This document shows, in pieces, positions 16,112 to 23,570 of a DNA stretch of 26,642 nt. The notes under the pieces are model-generated. The model had not been told where the DNA came from. It saw only the letters and a list, made by a program, of their open reading frames with translations, and ran no database searches. The first letter of the stretch is position 1. Every line of letters starts with the position of its first letter. The translations under genes and the position numbers were made by a program. Source of the DNA: an uncultured Pelagibacteraceae bacterium (GTDB lineage Bacteria > Pseudomonadota > Alphaproteobacteria > Pelagibacterales > Pelagibacteraceae). The stretch is from positions 1 to 26,642 of the forward strand of contig CACLMO010000011.1 in NCBI GenBank assembly GCA_902608065.1. The letters are read 5' to 3'.

Positions 16112-16132
16112 ATAAAAAAATGTAAGTAGTAA

Positions 16133-18928
16133 TTAAGCTTTTAATACTTCAGCCTGATCTTTTTCAGCCACAACTTCTGTTTTAAATTGATTTGATATTT
16201 TCTGCACTTCAACGGCTGATACTTTATATTCTGCACACATTGTTTCTTCATCTTTACCATGGCCAGTTACCATATTGACCATGTGTTCTGGAAAATGGAA
16301 AGTGGTAAACACTATACCTTCTTTGACTTTTTCAGTAACTTCAACTTTTAAGGAAACCTCACCTCTTCCCGAATAAAGTCTTGCGATATCATCTGTGTTT
16401 AGCTCTCTATTTTTTGCATCTTTAGGATGAATTAACAAAATATCTTCGTCTACAATTTTAATATTTTTAGTTCTTTTCGTCATCGTTGCTGCGTTATAAT
16501 GTTGTAAAACTCTACTTGTAGTTAATATTAAAGGATATTCTTTTTTATTTTTTTCTAATTCGCTGCTTTCTTTAAAGTCGAAATATTTAATTCTACCTTT
16601 GCCTAATTTAAATTCTTTTTCATGTAAAATTTTTGTATCCGTTCCATCTTCTTTTACTGGCCATTGTAATCCTAATTTTCCAAGTCTTTCTCGAGTTATA
16701 CCTTTAAAGAAAGGAACAACATCAGCAATTTCAGACAAGACTTGATCTGCGTCATATATTGGTTGGTCATATCCAAGTTTTTGCATCATTTCAGTAACTA
16801 TAACTCCATCAGGTTTTGTTCCTGGAAGAGGGTTTGCTGCTCTATTAACTCTTTGAACTCTTCTTTCGGTGTTTGTGAAGGTTCCATCTTTTTCTAGGAA
16901 AGTTGTTCCAGGCAAAACGACATCAGCATGTTTAGCTGTTTCGCTTAAAAATATTTCTTGAACCACTAATAGGTCTAATGCATTCATTGCTTTAGCTACG
17001 TGTGCGCTGTTAGGATCTGTTTGAACAACATCTTCACCTATAATCCATACTGCTTTTACTTCTTTGTTTATTGCAGCATCAAAAATTTGTGGGATTTTTA
17101 ATCCAGCTTTTGTTGGATGAACAACTCCATATTTTTCCGTGTAAAAATTTTGAATTTTTTTATCTGCAACTGGAAAATATCCTGCGCCCTGATGTGGTTG
17201 ACAACCCATATCAGCCGCACCTTGAACATTATTTTGACCTCGTAGTGGATTAACTCCAACACCTTTTCTTCCTATATTTCCTGTGATCATTGCAAGATCA
17301 GCAATTAGCATTACTGTTTTTGAACCTTGTTCATGTTCGGTAACTCCAAGACCATGAAACTCCATTGAATTTCCTGCAGTTGCATAAGCAATAGCAGCTT
17401 CTTTAACTTGCTGTTTATCAACTCCAGCTACTTTAGCTAATTGATCAATATTTAATTTTTTAATTCCTTTAAGGAAGTTTTCAAAACCTTCTGTTCTACT
17501 TAAAATAAAATCTTCTTTTTGTAATTTAGATTCTATAATGAAATATAACATCATGTTTAGAACTGCCACATTAGTACCAGGTCTTAATCTAATATGATAA
17601 TCTGCCATTCGCGCAAGTTCAGTTGTTACGGGATCTAAAACTATTAGTTTTTTACCTTTCATTACTTGTTGTTTAATTTTTGCACCAGTAACTGGGTGAG
17701 CATTGGTTGGGTTTGCTCCGATAACTAAAAATAAATCAGCATGATAAATATCTTCAGTAGAATTTGTAGCCGCACCAGTACCATAAGTTTGTTGTAATCC
17801 CCAAGCAGTTGGTGAATGACAAATTCTTGCACAGCAATCAATATTATTTGTTCCTATCGCAGCTCTAATCATTTTTTGGAAAACATAATTTTCTTCATTG
17901 GTACATCTGGCAGAAGAAATACCCGCAACAGCATCAGGACCATTTTCTTTAACTATTTTTTGTAATTTATTTTTAATATAATCATAGGCTTCATCCCAAG
18001 AAGCTTTTTCAAACTTACCATTTCTTTTTATTAAGGGGTTTCTTAATCTATCTGGATGATCGTAGAAACCAAAAGCATATCTACCTTTTAAACAGGTATG
18101 GCCTGCATTAACTTCGGTTTCCTTGGGTGTATCAATTGAAACTACTTTACCATCTTTTACTGATGCTTCTAAATTACATCCCACTCCACAGTATGAGCAT
18201 GTCGTTCTAACTTTTTCATCGTAGTCAGCTGATTTAGATGCAAATACATCTGAAATCGCATCTGTTGGGCAAGTATGCGCACAAGCACCACAAGAAACAC
18301 AAGAAGAATCACCAAACATCAAATCATTATCTGTTGTAATTTTTGAATCGAAACCTCTTCCACTCATCGTTAAAACAAACGAACCTTGAATTTCATCGCA
18401 TGCTCTCACGCAACGTCCACAATTAATACAGTTATCTAAGTTCATTCGCATATATGCATGCGAAGTATCTTTTGGAGTTCCTTTATTTTGTTTTGGTTTA
18501 TTATAACGATGTTCACTTATACCTAAATCATTGGCTACAGTTTGTAATTCACAATTATTATTAACTTCACATGTTGAACATGTCATTGGATGGTCAGTAA
18601 GAACAAGCTCAACAATATTTTTTCTAAGTTTTGTTAAATCTTCATTATTAGTTAAAATGTAAGAATCTTCAGTTACTGGAGTATGACAAGAGGCAATTGT
18701 TTTTGTTGGACCATCTTTTTTAAGAGCAACATCAACAGAGCAGACTCTGCAAGCTCCGTAAGGGACTAAATTTGGATCGTCACATAAACTTGGAATTTTG
18801 TCTTTTCCAACGTGTTCCCTCACAAATTTTAAAACAGATGTATGGGTTGACTTAATTGGATGGGCAACACCATCAATATAAGCGACTTTATGATCTTTAC
18901 CGTTTGAACCGTTTTTTCCGTTTTTCAT
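16133..18928 (-). CDS. fdsA: NAD-linked formate dehydrogenase alpha (molybdenum) subunit
   Basis: 931 residues. It oxidises formate to CO2 at a molybdenum bis-pterin site and passes electrons along iron-sulfur clusters to the FdsGB subunit. Domains in order: 2Fe-2S ferredoxin with Cys49, 60, 63 and 81; NuoG-like His-Cys3 cluster (HPMTCSTCEVNNNC, about 110-125); two 4Fe-4S motifs CINCGRCVRAC and CVSCGACAHTC; the 4Fe-4S motif CSYCGVGCN that begins the catalytic domain; and the active site ARICHSPT with Cys370 as molybdenum ligand (cysteine, not selenocysteine). The RGQNNVQGAADMG block and C-terminal NAATMTKRTKN and FTTFHFPEHMVNMVTG blocks are typical. The ATG has an AGGGGAA ribosome-binding site; a Gly/Asn/Lys-rich tail precedes the ferredoxin domain. 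It begins 7 bases after the fdsB stop. Confidence 0.95.
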   Translation of the reverse strand: MKNGKNGSNGKDHKVAYIDGVAHPIKSTHTSVLKFVREHVGKDKIPSLCDDPNLVPYGACRVCSVDVALKKDGPTKTIASCHTPVTEDSYILTNNEDLTKLRKNIVELVLTDHPMTCSTCEVNNNCELQTVANDLGISEHRYNKPKQNKGTPKDTSHAYMRMNLDNCINCGRCVRACDEIQGSFVLTMSGRGFDSKITTDNDLMFGDSSCVSCGACAHTCPTDAISDVFASKSADYDEKVRTTCSYCGVGCNLEASVKDGKVVSIDTPKETEVNAGHTCLKGRYAFGFYDHPDRLRNPLIKRNGKFEKASWDEAYDYIKNKLQKIVKENGPDAVAGISSARCTNEENYVFQKMIRAAIGTNNIDCCARICHSPTAWGLQQTYGTGAATNSTEDIYHADLFLVIGANPTNAHPVTGAKIKQQVMKGKKLIVLDPVTTELARMADYHIRLRPGTNVAVLNMMLYFIIESKLQKEDFILSRTEGFENFLKGIKKLNIDQLAKVAGVDKQQVKEAAIAYATAGNSMEFHGLGVTEHEQGSKTVMLIADLAMITGNIGRKGVGVNPLRGQNNVQGAADMGCQPHQGAGYFPVADKKIQNFYTEKYGVVHPTKAGLKIPQIFDAAINKEVKAVWIIGEDVVQTDPNSAHVAKAMNALDLLVVQEIFLSETAKHADVVLPGTTFLEKDGTFTNTERRVQRVNRAANPLPGTKPDGVIVTEMMQKLGYDQPIYDADQVLSEIADVVPFFKGITRERLGKLGLQWPVKEDGTDTKILHEKEFKLGKGRIKYFDFKESSELEKNKKEYPLILTTSRVLQHYNAATMTKRTKNIKIVDEDILLIHPKDAKNRELNTDDIARLYSGRGEVSLKVEVTEKVKEGIVFTTFHFPEHMVNMVTGHGKDEETMCAEYKVSAVEVQKISNQFKTEVVAEKDQAEVLKA

Positions 18929-18935
18929 TATTCCC

Positions 18936-20594
18936 CTAAGCTTCTTGATTTATATCAGTTTTAAATTCATCGGTAAAATATTTAAGTATGTTCTGAATAG
19001 GCAGCGGAATAGCTCCACAAAGGGCGCATAAGCTACCTTTTTGCATAGTAACAAGCAATTCATTTAAAAGTTTTATTGGAATTTTGTTTGTTTTATTAAT
19101 CGCTTGGTCCAACATTTCTTTACCTCGATAAGAACCTAGTCTTCCAGGAAAACATTTTCCACAAGATTCTTCTGCGGAAAATTTGAATAAATGATGAATA
19201 TATTTAATCATATTAAAATCCTCTGGAATGCTCACAATACTACCGTGACCCAACATAAACCCAGCTTTTGTAAATTCCTGAAAATCTAAATTTAACTTTT
19301 CTACTTCTTTAATTGGAATAACGCCACCAAGTGGCCCACCGACTTGTAAAGCTTTTACAGGTTTGATAAATCCACCTCCAATATCATAAATAATTTTTTT
19401 CATGGGAGTTCCCATATCCATTTCATAAACACCGGGATTTTTAAATAAACTATCTAAGCAAACAAGTTTTGTGCCAGCGGATTTAACATTTCCTATAGAT
19501 GAAAAAGATTTTGCACCATGTTTTAATATACCAGGTATAGCTGCTAAAGTTTCTACATTATTTACCACAGTCGGTTTTTTATAAAGCCCTTCTACAGTTG
19601 GATAAGGTGGTCTAACATCAACTTCAGCCCGTCTTCCTTCAATAGATGCTATTAGTGCAGTTTCCTCTCCACATATATAAGCGCCTTGACCAATACAAAT
19701 ATATAATTCGTAAGAAAAGTCAGTACCTAAAATATCTTTACCCAAAAGATTTAATTTTTTAAGCTCGTTAATTGTACGATTAATAATTTCTATAGATTTA
19801 GGATATTCACCTCTAATGTAAAGAACGCCTTCATCACTTCCAATAATATAACCACAAACTATCATTCCAAATAATACCTTTAATGGTTGGTCTTCCAAAA
19901 GATATCTGTCAGAGAAAGCACCGGAATCACCTTCGTCAGCGTTACAAACAACATATTTTTTTTTTACTTTTTGTTGACTGCAAAAATTCCATTTCATACC
20001 AGTAGGAAATCCTGCGCCACCTCTTCCGCAAAGATTTGATTCAGTTATAGTTTTAAGAGTTTCTTTTTTATCTTTTTTTAATATTTGTGATAGCAAATCT
20101 TTAAATTTTTCAACAGTAGATAAATCTTCGCCCATTAATATACTTTTTGTAGCATGACTTGCTGAATTAATATTTTTTGTATTAATTTTTTTACCTTTAA
20201 TAATTTCATCAATTTGATCGATATCATTTCCAGAGTAATTATGACCATTGTAGTGAAAAGAACTAGTTTCATAACAATGACCTAAACAAAACATCATACC
20301 AATTTTGTCCTCGCCCAATTTTTCAGATAATTTTTTTCGTACTTTACCTTGTGTTCCCGCACACATACATGCACTTCCATTACATATCCATGCTTTTTTT
20401 TCTTTATGTTCAGGTCTTAAAAATTCGTAAAAACTTTCTGCTCCGTGAATAGTTGACATTCCAACATGATATTCTTCAGCGAGTTGTTTAATTTCTTTAC
20501 CATTTTTACTTTTGCTCGCTGTGTTAATCATTCGCTTAAAGAGATTATCTTTAAGACCTTTTCTTCCAGAGAGTTTACTTATATTTTTTGACAT
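18936..20594 (-). CDS. fdsB: Formate dehydrogenase FdsG-FdsB fusion (NAD/FMN-binding subunit)
   Basis: 552 residues, a fusion of a NuoE/FdsG-like domain (about 1-125) to a NuoF/FdsB-like domain. The first has a thioredoxin-like 2Fe-2S site: Cx4C in CNGSAC and Cx3C in CLGHC. The second has the FMN/NADH motifs GRGGAGFPTGMKW, CNADEGDSGAFSDR and GAYICGEETALIASIEG, plus GGPLGG. The C-terminal 4Fe-4S motif differs from the usual CxxCxxC...C: residues 478-485 are CGKCFPGR, so the third Cys is Gly484, and an extra Cys526 appears after Cys523 (LCALCG). The subunit reduces NAD with electrons from FdsA. It lies 7 bases from both neighbours. Fused G-B subunits are known in some formate dehydrogenases. 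Confidence 0.93.
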   Translation of the reverse strand: MSKNISKLSGRKGLKDNLFKRMINTASKSKNGKEIKQLAEEYHVGMSTIHGAESFYEFLRPEHKEKKAWICNGSACMCAGTQGKVRKKLSEKLGEDKIGMMFCLGHCYETSSFHYNGHNYSGNDIDQIDEIIKGKKINTKNINSASHATKSILMGEDLSTVEKFKDLLSQILKKDKKETLKTITESNLCGRGGAGFPTGMKWNFCSQQKVKKKYVVCNADEGDSGAFSDRYLLEDQPLKVLFGMIVCGYIIGSDEGVLYIRGEYPKSIEIINRTINELKKLNLLGKDILGTDFSYELYICIGQGAYICGEETALIASIEGRRAEVDVRPPYPTVEGLYKKPTVVNNVETLAAIPGILKHGAKSFSSIGNVKSAGTKLVCLDSLFKNPGVYEMDMGTPMKKIIYDIGGGFIKPVKALQVGGPLGGVIPIKEVEKLNLDFQEFTKAGFMLGHGSIVSIPEDFNMIKYIHHLFKFSAEESCGKCFPGRLGSYRGKEMLDQAINKTNKIPIKLLNELLVTMQKGSLCALCGAIPLPIQNILKYFTDEFKTDINQEA

Positions 20595-20601
20595 AATAAT
20601 T

Positions 20602-21438
20602 TTATTCTAAAATTCTGTTTTCACCACAATATATATTAAAGCTATCAGATTTTACAAAACCAATTAATGTCATATCAAAACGTTTTGCTAGATCTATTGC
20701 AAGACTTGTTGGCGCACCCACACCCATTAAAAGACCAATGTTAGCCATAAGAGTTTTTTGAACCAATTCAAAACTTAGTCGTCCCGAACAAGCTATGAAT
20801 TGATTTTTTGTTTCAAATAAAGAATTTTTAAAACAGTGACCTATCACTTTATCCAAGGCATTATGACGACCTACATCTTCTTTAATTACCAAAGGTTTGC
20901 CTTCTTTATTAAACAAAGCACTAGCATGTATACCGCCAGTTTTTGAAAACTCTGATTGGCTTTGTCTTAAAAGATCTGGAATTTTAGTTATCAGAGAATT
21001 TTTAATCTTTGGAACATCTTTATTTATTTTAGTTTTGCAAATAATTTCTAAAGAATCCATTGACGTCTTTCCACAAACGCCACAGCTGGAGTTTGTTAAG
21101 AAGTTTCTTCTTAAATGTCTAATATCAAGATTTTCACCATTATTTAAAGTGGCCCTAATCTTGTTTTGTAAATCAAATTTTCCCACTTTGTCTCCTATAA
21201 ATTCGACCTTATCTATATCAGAAATTTTTTGAATTATTCCTTCACAGAATAATAAACCAACAATTAAATCTTTGTCATTTTTTGGTGTTCTCATTGTTAT
21301 TGAAATAGAATTATCTACCCAATCATTCTCTTTTTTGTAGCGAACTACCATTTCAAGTGGCTCTTCAATAGATACTAGATCTTCTATGTTTGAAGGTTTG
21401 TTTTTTTTATATTTAACAGTTTTATATTTTGAGTTCAT
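20602..21438 (-). CDS. fdhD: Formate dehydrogenase accessory sulfurtransferase FdhD
   Basis: FdhD (called FdsC in some fds operons) carries sulfur from IscS to the molybdenum cofactor, a step required for formate dehydrogenase activity. The motif NSSCGVCGKTSMDS carries the two sulfur-transfer cysteines, and EDVGRHNALDKVIG and CSGRLSFELVQK are family hallmarks. From the ATG at 21438 it has 278 residues, the normal length; a TTG at 21462 would add eight residues and overlap the upstream gene by 17 bases, so I prefer the ATG, which leaves a gap of 7 bases. The ribosome-binding site is poor for either choice. The gene sits between the HPP gene and fdsB in the same orientation. Confidence 0.93.
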   Translation of the reverse strand: MNSKYKTVKYKKNKPSNIEDLVSIEEPLEMVVRYKKENDWVDNSISITMRTPKNDKDLIVGLLFCEGIIQKISDIDKVEFIGDKVGKFDLQNKIRATLNNGENLDIRHLRRNFLTNSSCGVCGKTSMDSLEIICKTKINKDVPKIKNSLITKIPDLLRQSQSEFSKTGGIHASALFNKEGKPLVIKEDVGRHNALDKVIGHCFKNSLFETKNQFIACSGRLSFELVQKTLMANIGLLMGVGAPTSLAIDLAKRFDMTLIGFVKSDSFNIYCGENRILE

Positions 21439-21445
21439 TTTATTT

Positions 21446-21967
21446 TTAAAAGTTCTTTTCAAACCATTTTAATGGATATTTTTTTTTTAAAATATAACGA
21501 TTATAAATTATCCCTCCAATTATAATAGTAACTGCTCCAAGCAATATTGGAAATATTAAAAATTGAAATGAATCTTGAGTTAACATTACCACAATTGTAT
21601 TTCCTCCTGCAGGAGGATGAGTGATTTTTAGAGCCATCATTAACATCACAGCAATACCTACAGCTAGACCAATAGCTAAAAAGAAGATTGTTCTATCTTG
21701 AGAAATTTCAAATATTGTTACGAATATAATTCCTATTAAAGTACACAAAAGATGACCGAACAATACATTTTTCGGTTGAGCAAATTCATTTTCTGGATAT
21801 CCAAAAACAACAACAACAGATGAGCCGAAAGATGCTGCTAACCATAGACCATAAATAGATCCAGCCAAAGGAGACTGAAAAGTTATATAAGCAAGAATTC
21901 CAATAGTAACTCCAGCTCCGATGCCTCCTAATAGTGGTGGCCAGCAAAATAATTTCTTTAACTTCAT
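21446..21967 (-). CDS. HPP-family membrane protein
   Basis: 173 residues with four hydrophobic segments. The family-defining His-Pro-Pro lies at residues 117-119 in ITHPPAGGNTIVVML, and the other conserved block, FGYPENEFAQPKNVLFGHLL (residues 55-74), matches the usual FGxPxxxxAQPRNVxGGHL pattern. HPP proteins of cyanobacteria and chloroplasts have been linked to nitrite transport. No nitrite or nitrate gene is present here; lying in a formate dehydrogenase operon, this protein may carry formate or another small anion, which is my inference. Its ATG overlaps the NifU-like stop codon (ATGA). The end of the gene is 7 bases before the fdhD ATG. Confidence 0.88.
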   Translation of the reverse strand: MKLKKLFCWPPLLGGIGAGVTIGILAYITFQSPLAGSIYGLWLAASFGSSVVVVFGYPENEFAQPKNVLFGHLLCTLIGIIFVTIFEISQDRTIFFLAIGLAVGIAVMLMMALKITHPPAGGNTIVVMLTQDSFQFLIFPILLGAVTIIIGGIIYNRYILKKKYPLKWFEKNF

Positions 21968-22374
21968 AAAGATTTTTTATTTAATGCATCAAGTGTCGTA
22001 TTAACAGGTAACAATAAACATTCTTTTCTAGAAATATTATTTTTACTCATTATCTTATCAAATTCTTTCCATTCTTTATCAAAAGATTTTGTATTTTTTT
22101 CAAAGCAATTTTTTGCTTGTTCTGCGAAGTTTTTAACTTTTTCAATTGATTTATTTTTGGCACTTCTAGATAGCAAGCTAACTGAAGCTTGGCAATATAT
22201 ACAGGATTCGCATTCATATTTAAAATTTGTAATTTTACCATTTTCGATAATTAAATAAATTCGCATTTCATCTCCACAAATTGAATTTTTTAACTTTGAA
22301 AAATGGGTGTGATTATTAAGCACACCATGATTATCGGTATTTGATGCTATTTTAATGATTTCTTTATCTATCAT
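21964..22374 (-). CDS. NifU/IscU-like iron-sulfur scaffold-type protein
   Basis: 136 residues. Three cysteine regions match the IscU/SufU plan: Cys33 in ICGDEMRIYL, Cys58 in ESCIYCQASVSLL (with an additional Cys61), and Cys119 in RKECLLLPV; Asp35 matches the conserved Asp next to the first Cys. The usual LPPVKLHC motif of IscU is not present; the tail KECLLLPVNTTLDAL is closer to SufU-type endings. It begins the formate dehydrogenase operon, followed by an overlapping HPP gene. It may build or hold clusters for the Fe-S-rich FdsA/FdsB or assist sulfur transfer to molybdenum cofactor; both are inferences. It is not the general Isc/Suf scaffold gene, since no isc or suf neighbours are seen. Confidence 0.75.
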   Translation of the reverse strand: MIDKEIIKIASNTDNHGVLNNHTHFSKLKNSICGDEMRIYLIIENGKITNFKYECESCIYCQASVSLLSRSAKNKSIEKVKNFAEQAKNCFEKNTKSFDKEWKEFDKIMSKNNISRKECLLLPVNTTLDALNKKSL

Positions 22375-22416
22375 TTAAACTTTATTGTATTTTCTTTAAC
22401 ATTTATAATTTGTTTC
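22375..22416. promoter_or_regulatory. Compact divergent promoter of the fds and mob/moa operons
   Basis: Only 42 bases separate two outward operons. On the plus strand a perfect TATAAT (22404-22409) lies 7 bases before the mobA ATG, so transcription would begin at or within a base of the start codon, implying a leaderless mRNA. On the minus strand TACAAT (22384-22389) lies 9 bases before the NifU-like ATG. I see no good -35 for either and no clear dyad. Neither start has a ribosome-binding site. Confidence 0.45.
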
Positions 22417-23040
22417 ATGAGCGAACACAATATACTCGGAGCTATCTTAGCAGGCGGACAATCAAGAAGAATGGGTAAAGATAAACTTTTCTTGGAGCTT
22501 AATAATAAAAAACTTATTGAACACACAATTGACAAAGTAAAAAAATATTTAAAACAAGTAATTATAATAACAAATCAAAATAATGAATTTTTCTTAAAAA
22601 ATAATTTAATAACAGTTAAAGACTGTATTGAAGGTCAGCTTGGACCTCTGGTTGGTATACTAACAGCAATGAAATGGGCAAAAGAGAATATGACCGAATG
22701 TTCCTGGGTTGCTACTTTTCCTTGCGATACACCTTTTTTTCCTGAAATTATTATAGAAAATTTTATTCAAGAATCTAAAAAAAAAGAGTCTTTGATACTT
22801 TGTGCAAGTTCACATGGACGTAAACATAATATTTTTGGTTTGTGGTCTTTAGATCTTTATGACAAACTCGAGGATGATTTAACAAACAAAAAAGTGAGAA
22901 AAGTTCAGGATTGGACTGAAAAAAATAAAATAAAAAATTTAGAATTTACATTTAAAGATTATGATCCTTTTTTTAACATTAATACCGAAAAAGATTTAGA
23001 ATTTGCAAAAAAATTAAGCACGAAGATTAAATATGAATAA
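22417..23040 (+). CDS. mobA: Molybdenum cofactor guanylyltransferase MobA
   Basis: 207 residues. MobA attaches GMP to molybdopterin, needed for the bis-MGD cofactor of formate dehydrogenase. The N-terminal GTP-binding loop ILAGGQSRRMGKDK (residues 10-23), GPLVGILTAMKWA, and FPCDTPFF with the metal-binding Asp near residue 104, are diagnostic. It is divergent from the fds operon that encodes its client enzyme. The last 8 bases overlap moaC (ATGAATAA). No ribosome-binding site is visible, consistent with a leaderless transcript. Confidence 0.93.
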   Translation: MSEHNILGAILAGGQSRRMGKDKLFLELNNKKLIEHTIDKVKKYLKQVIIITNQNNEFFLKNNLITVKDCIEGQLGPLVGILTAMKWAKENMTECSWVATFPCDTPFFPEIIIENFIQESKKKESLILCASSHGRKHNIFGLWSLDLYDKLEDDLTNKKVRKVQDWTEKNKIKNLEFTFKDYDPFFNINTEKDLEFAKKLSTKIKYE

Positions 23041-23569
23041 AAATAATAAAATAGAAGATTCTTTGAATAAAATATTTTCGACCTCAGGTTATAAAATGGT
23101 AGATGTAAGTAGCAAAGAAGTTACTCATCGTAAGGCTCTTGCTACCGGAGAAATAATTTTAGGTCCTAAAGTAATAGAAATGATCAAGAATAAAAAAATG
23201 CCAAAAGGCGATCCTCTTTCTATAGCAGAAGTTTCTGGCATTAATGGTGTTAAAAAAACCAGTGAACTAATACCTCTTTGTCATCCTTTGTCCTTAGATC
23301 ATATTTCTATTCATACAGAGATTGATGAATCAAAGAATTTAATTACCGTTTACTGTTTAGTTTCTGCAAACTCCAAAACAGGTGTCGAAATGGAAGCACT
23401 ATCCGGCGTTAACTCTGCACTTCTTGCGATTTATGATCTTTCAAAAATTGTTGAACCAAATTTAAAAATATCTAACACCAAACTTCTTGTAAAATCTGGA
23501 GGAAAAAAAGGCTTATGGATAAATCCAGATGGTATACCTGATAAAATTAAAAATATTTTAAAAATTTAA
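23033..23569 (+). CDS. moaC: Cyclic pyranopterin monophosphate synthase MoaC
   Basis: 178 residues. It acts after MoaA and converts the 3',8-cyclo-GTP product to cyclic pyranopterin monophosphate, the first stable molybdenum cofactor intermediate. Family motifs: TSELIPLCHPLSLDH (Cys83-His84-Pro85), the SKTGVEMEALSGVNSALLAIYDL block (residues 114-136), and Asp135/Lys138 that correspond to catalytic residues of E. coli MoaC. It is a little longer than E. coli MoaC (about 160) because of a short C-terminal extension after KSGGKKG. It overlaps mobA, and moeA follows after one base. Confidence 0.94.
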   Translation: MNKNNKIEDSLNKIFSTSGYKMVDVSSKEVTHRKALATGEIILGPKVIEMIKNKKMPKGDPLSIAEVSGINGVKKTSELIPLCHPLSLDHISIHTEIDESKNLITVYCLVSANSKTGVEMEALSGVNSALLAIYDLSKIVEPNLKISNTKLLVKSGGKKGLWINPDGIPDKIKNILKI

Positions 23570-23570
23570 G

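Noticed and set aside
16133..18928. Selenocysteine in the formate dehydrogenase active site
   Set aside because: The active-site codon is TGT (Cys370) and no in-frame TGA occurs; SelO likewise ends with a Cys codon.
21439..21462. TTG start that would extend FdhD by eight residues
   Set aside because: It would overlap the HPP gene by 17 bases and add a Lys-rich stretch without family support; the ATG at 21438 fits the spacing of the other genes in the operon.
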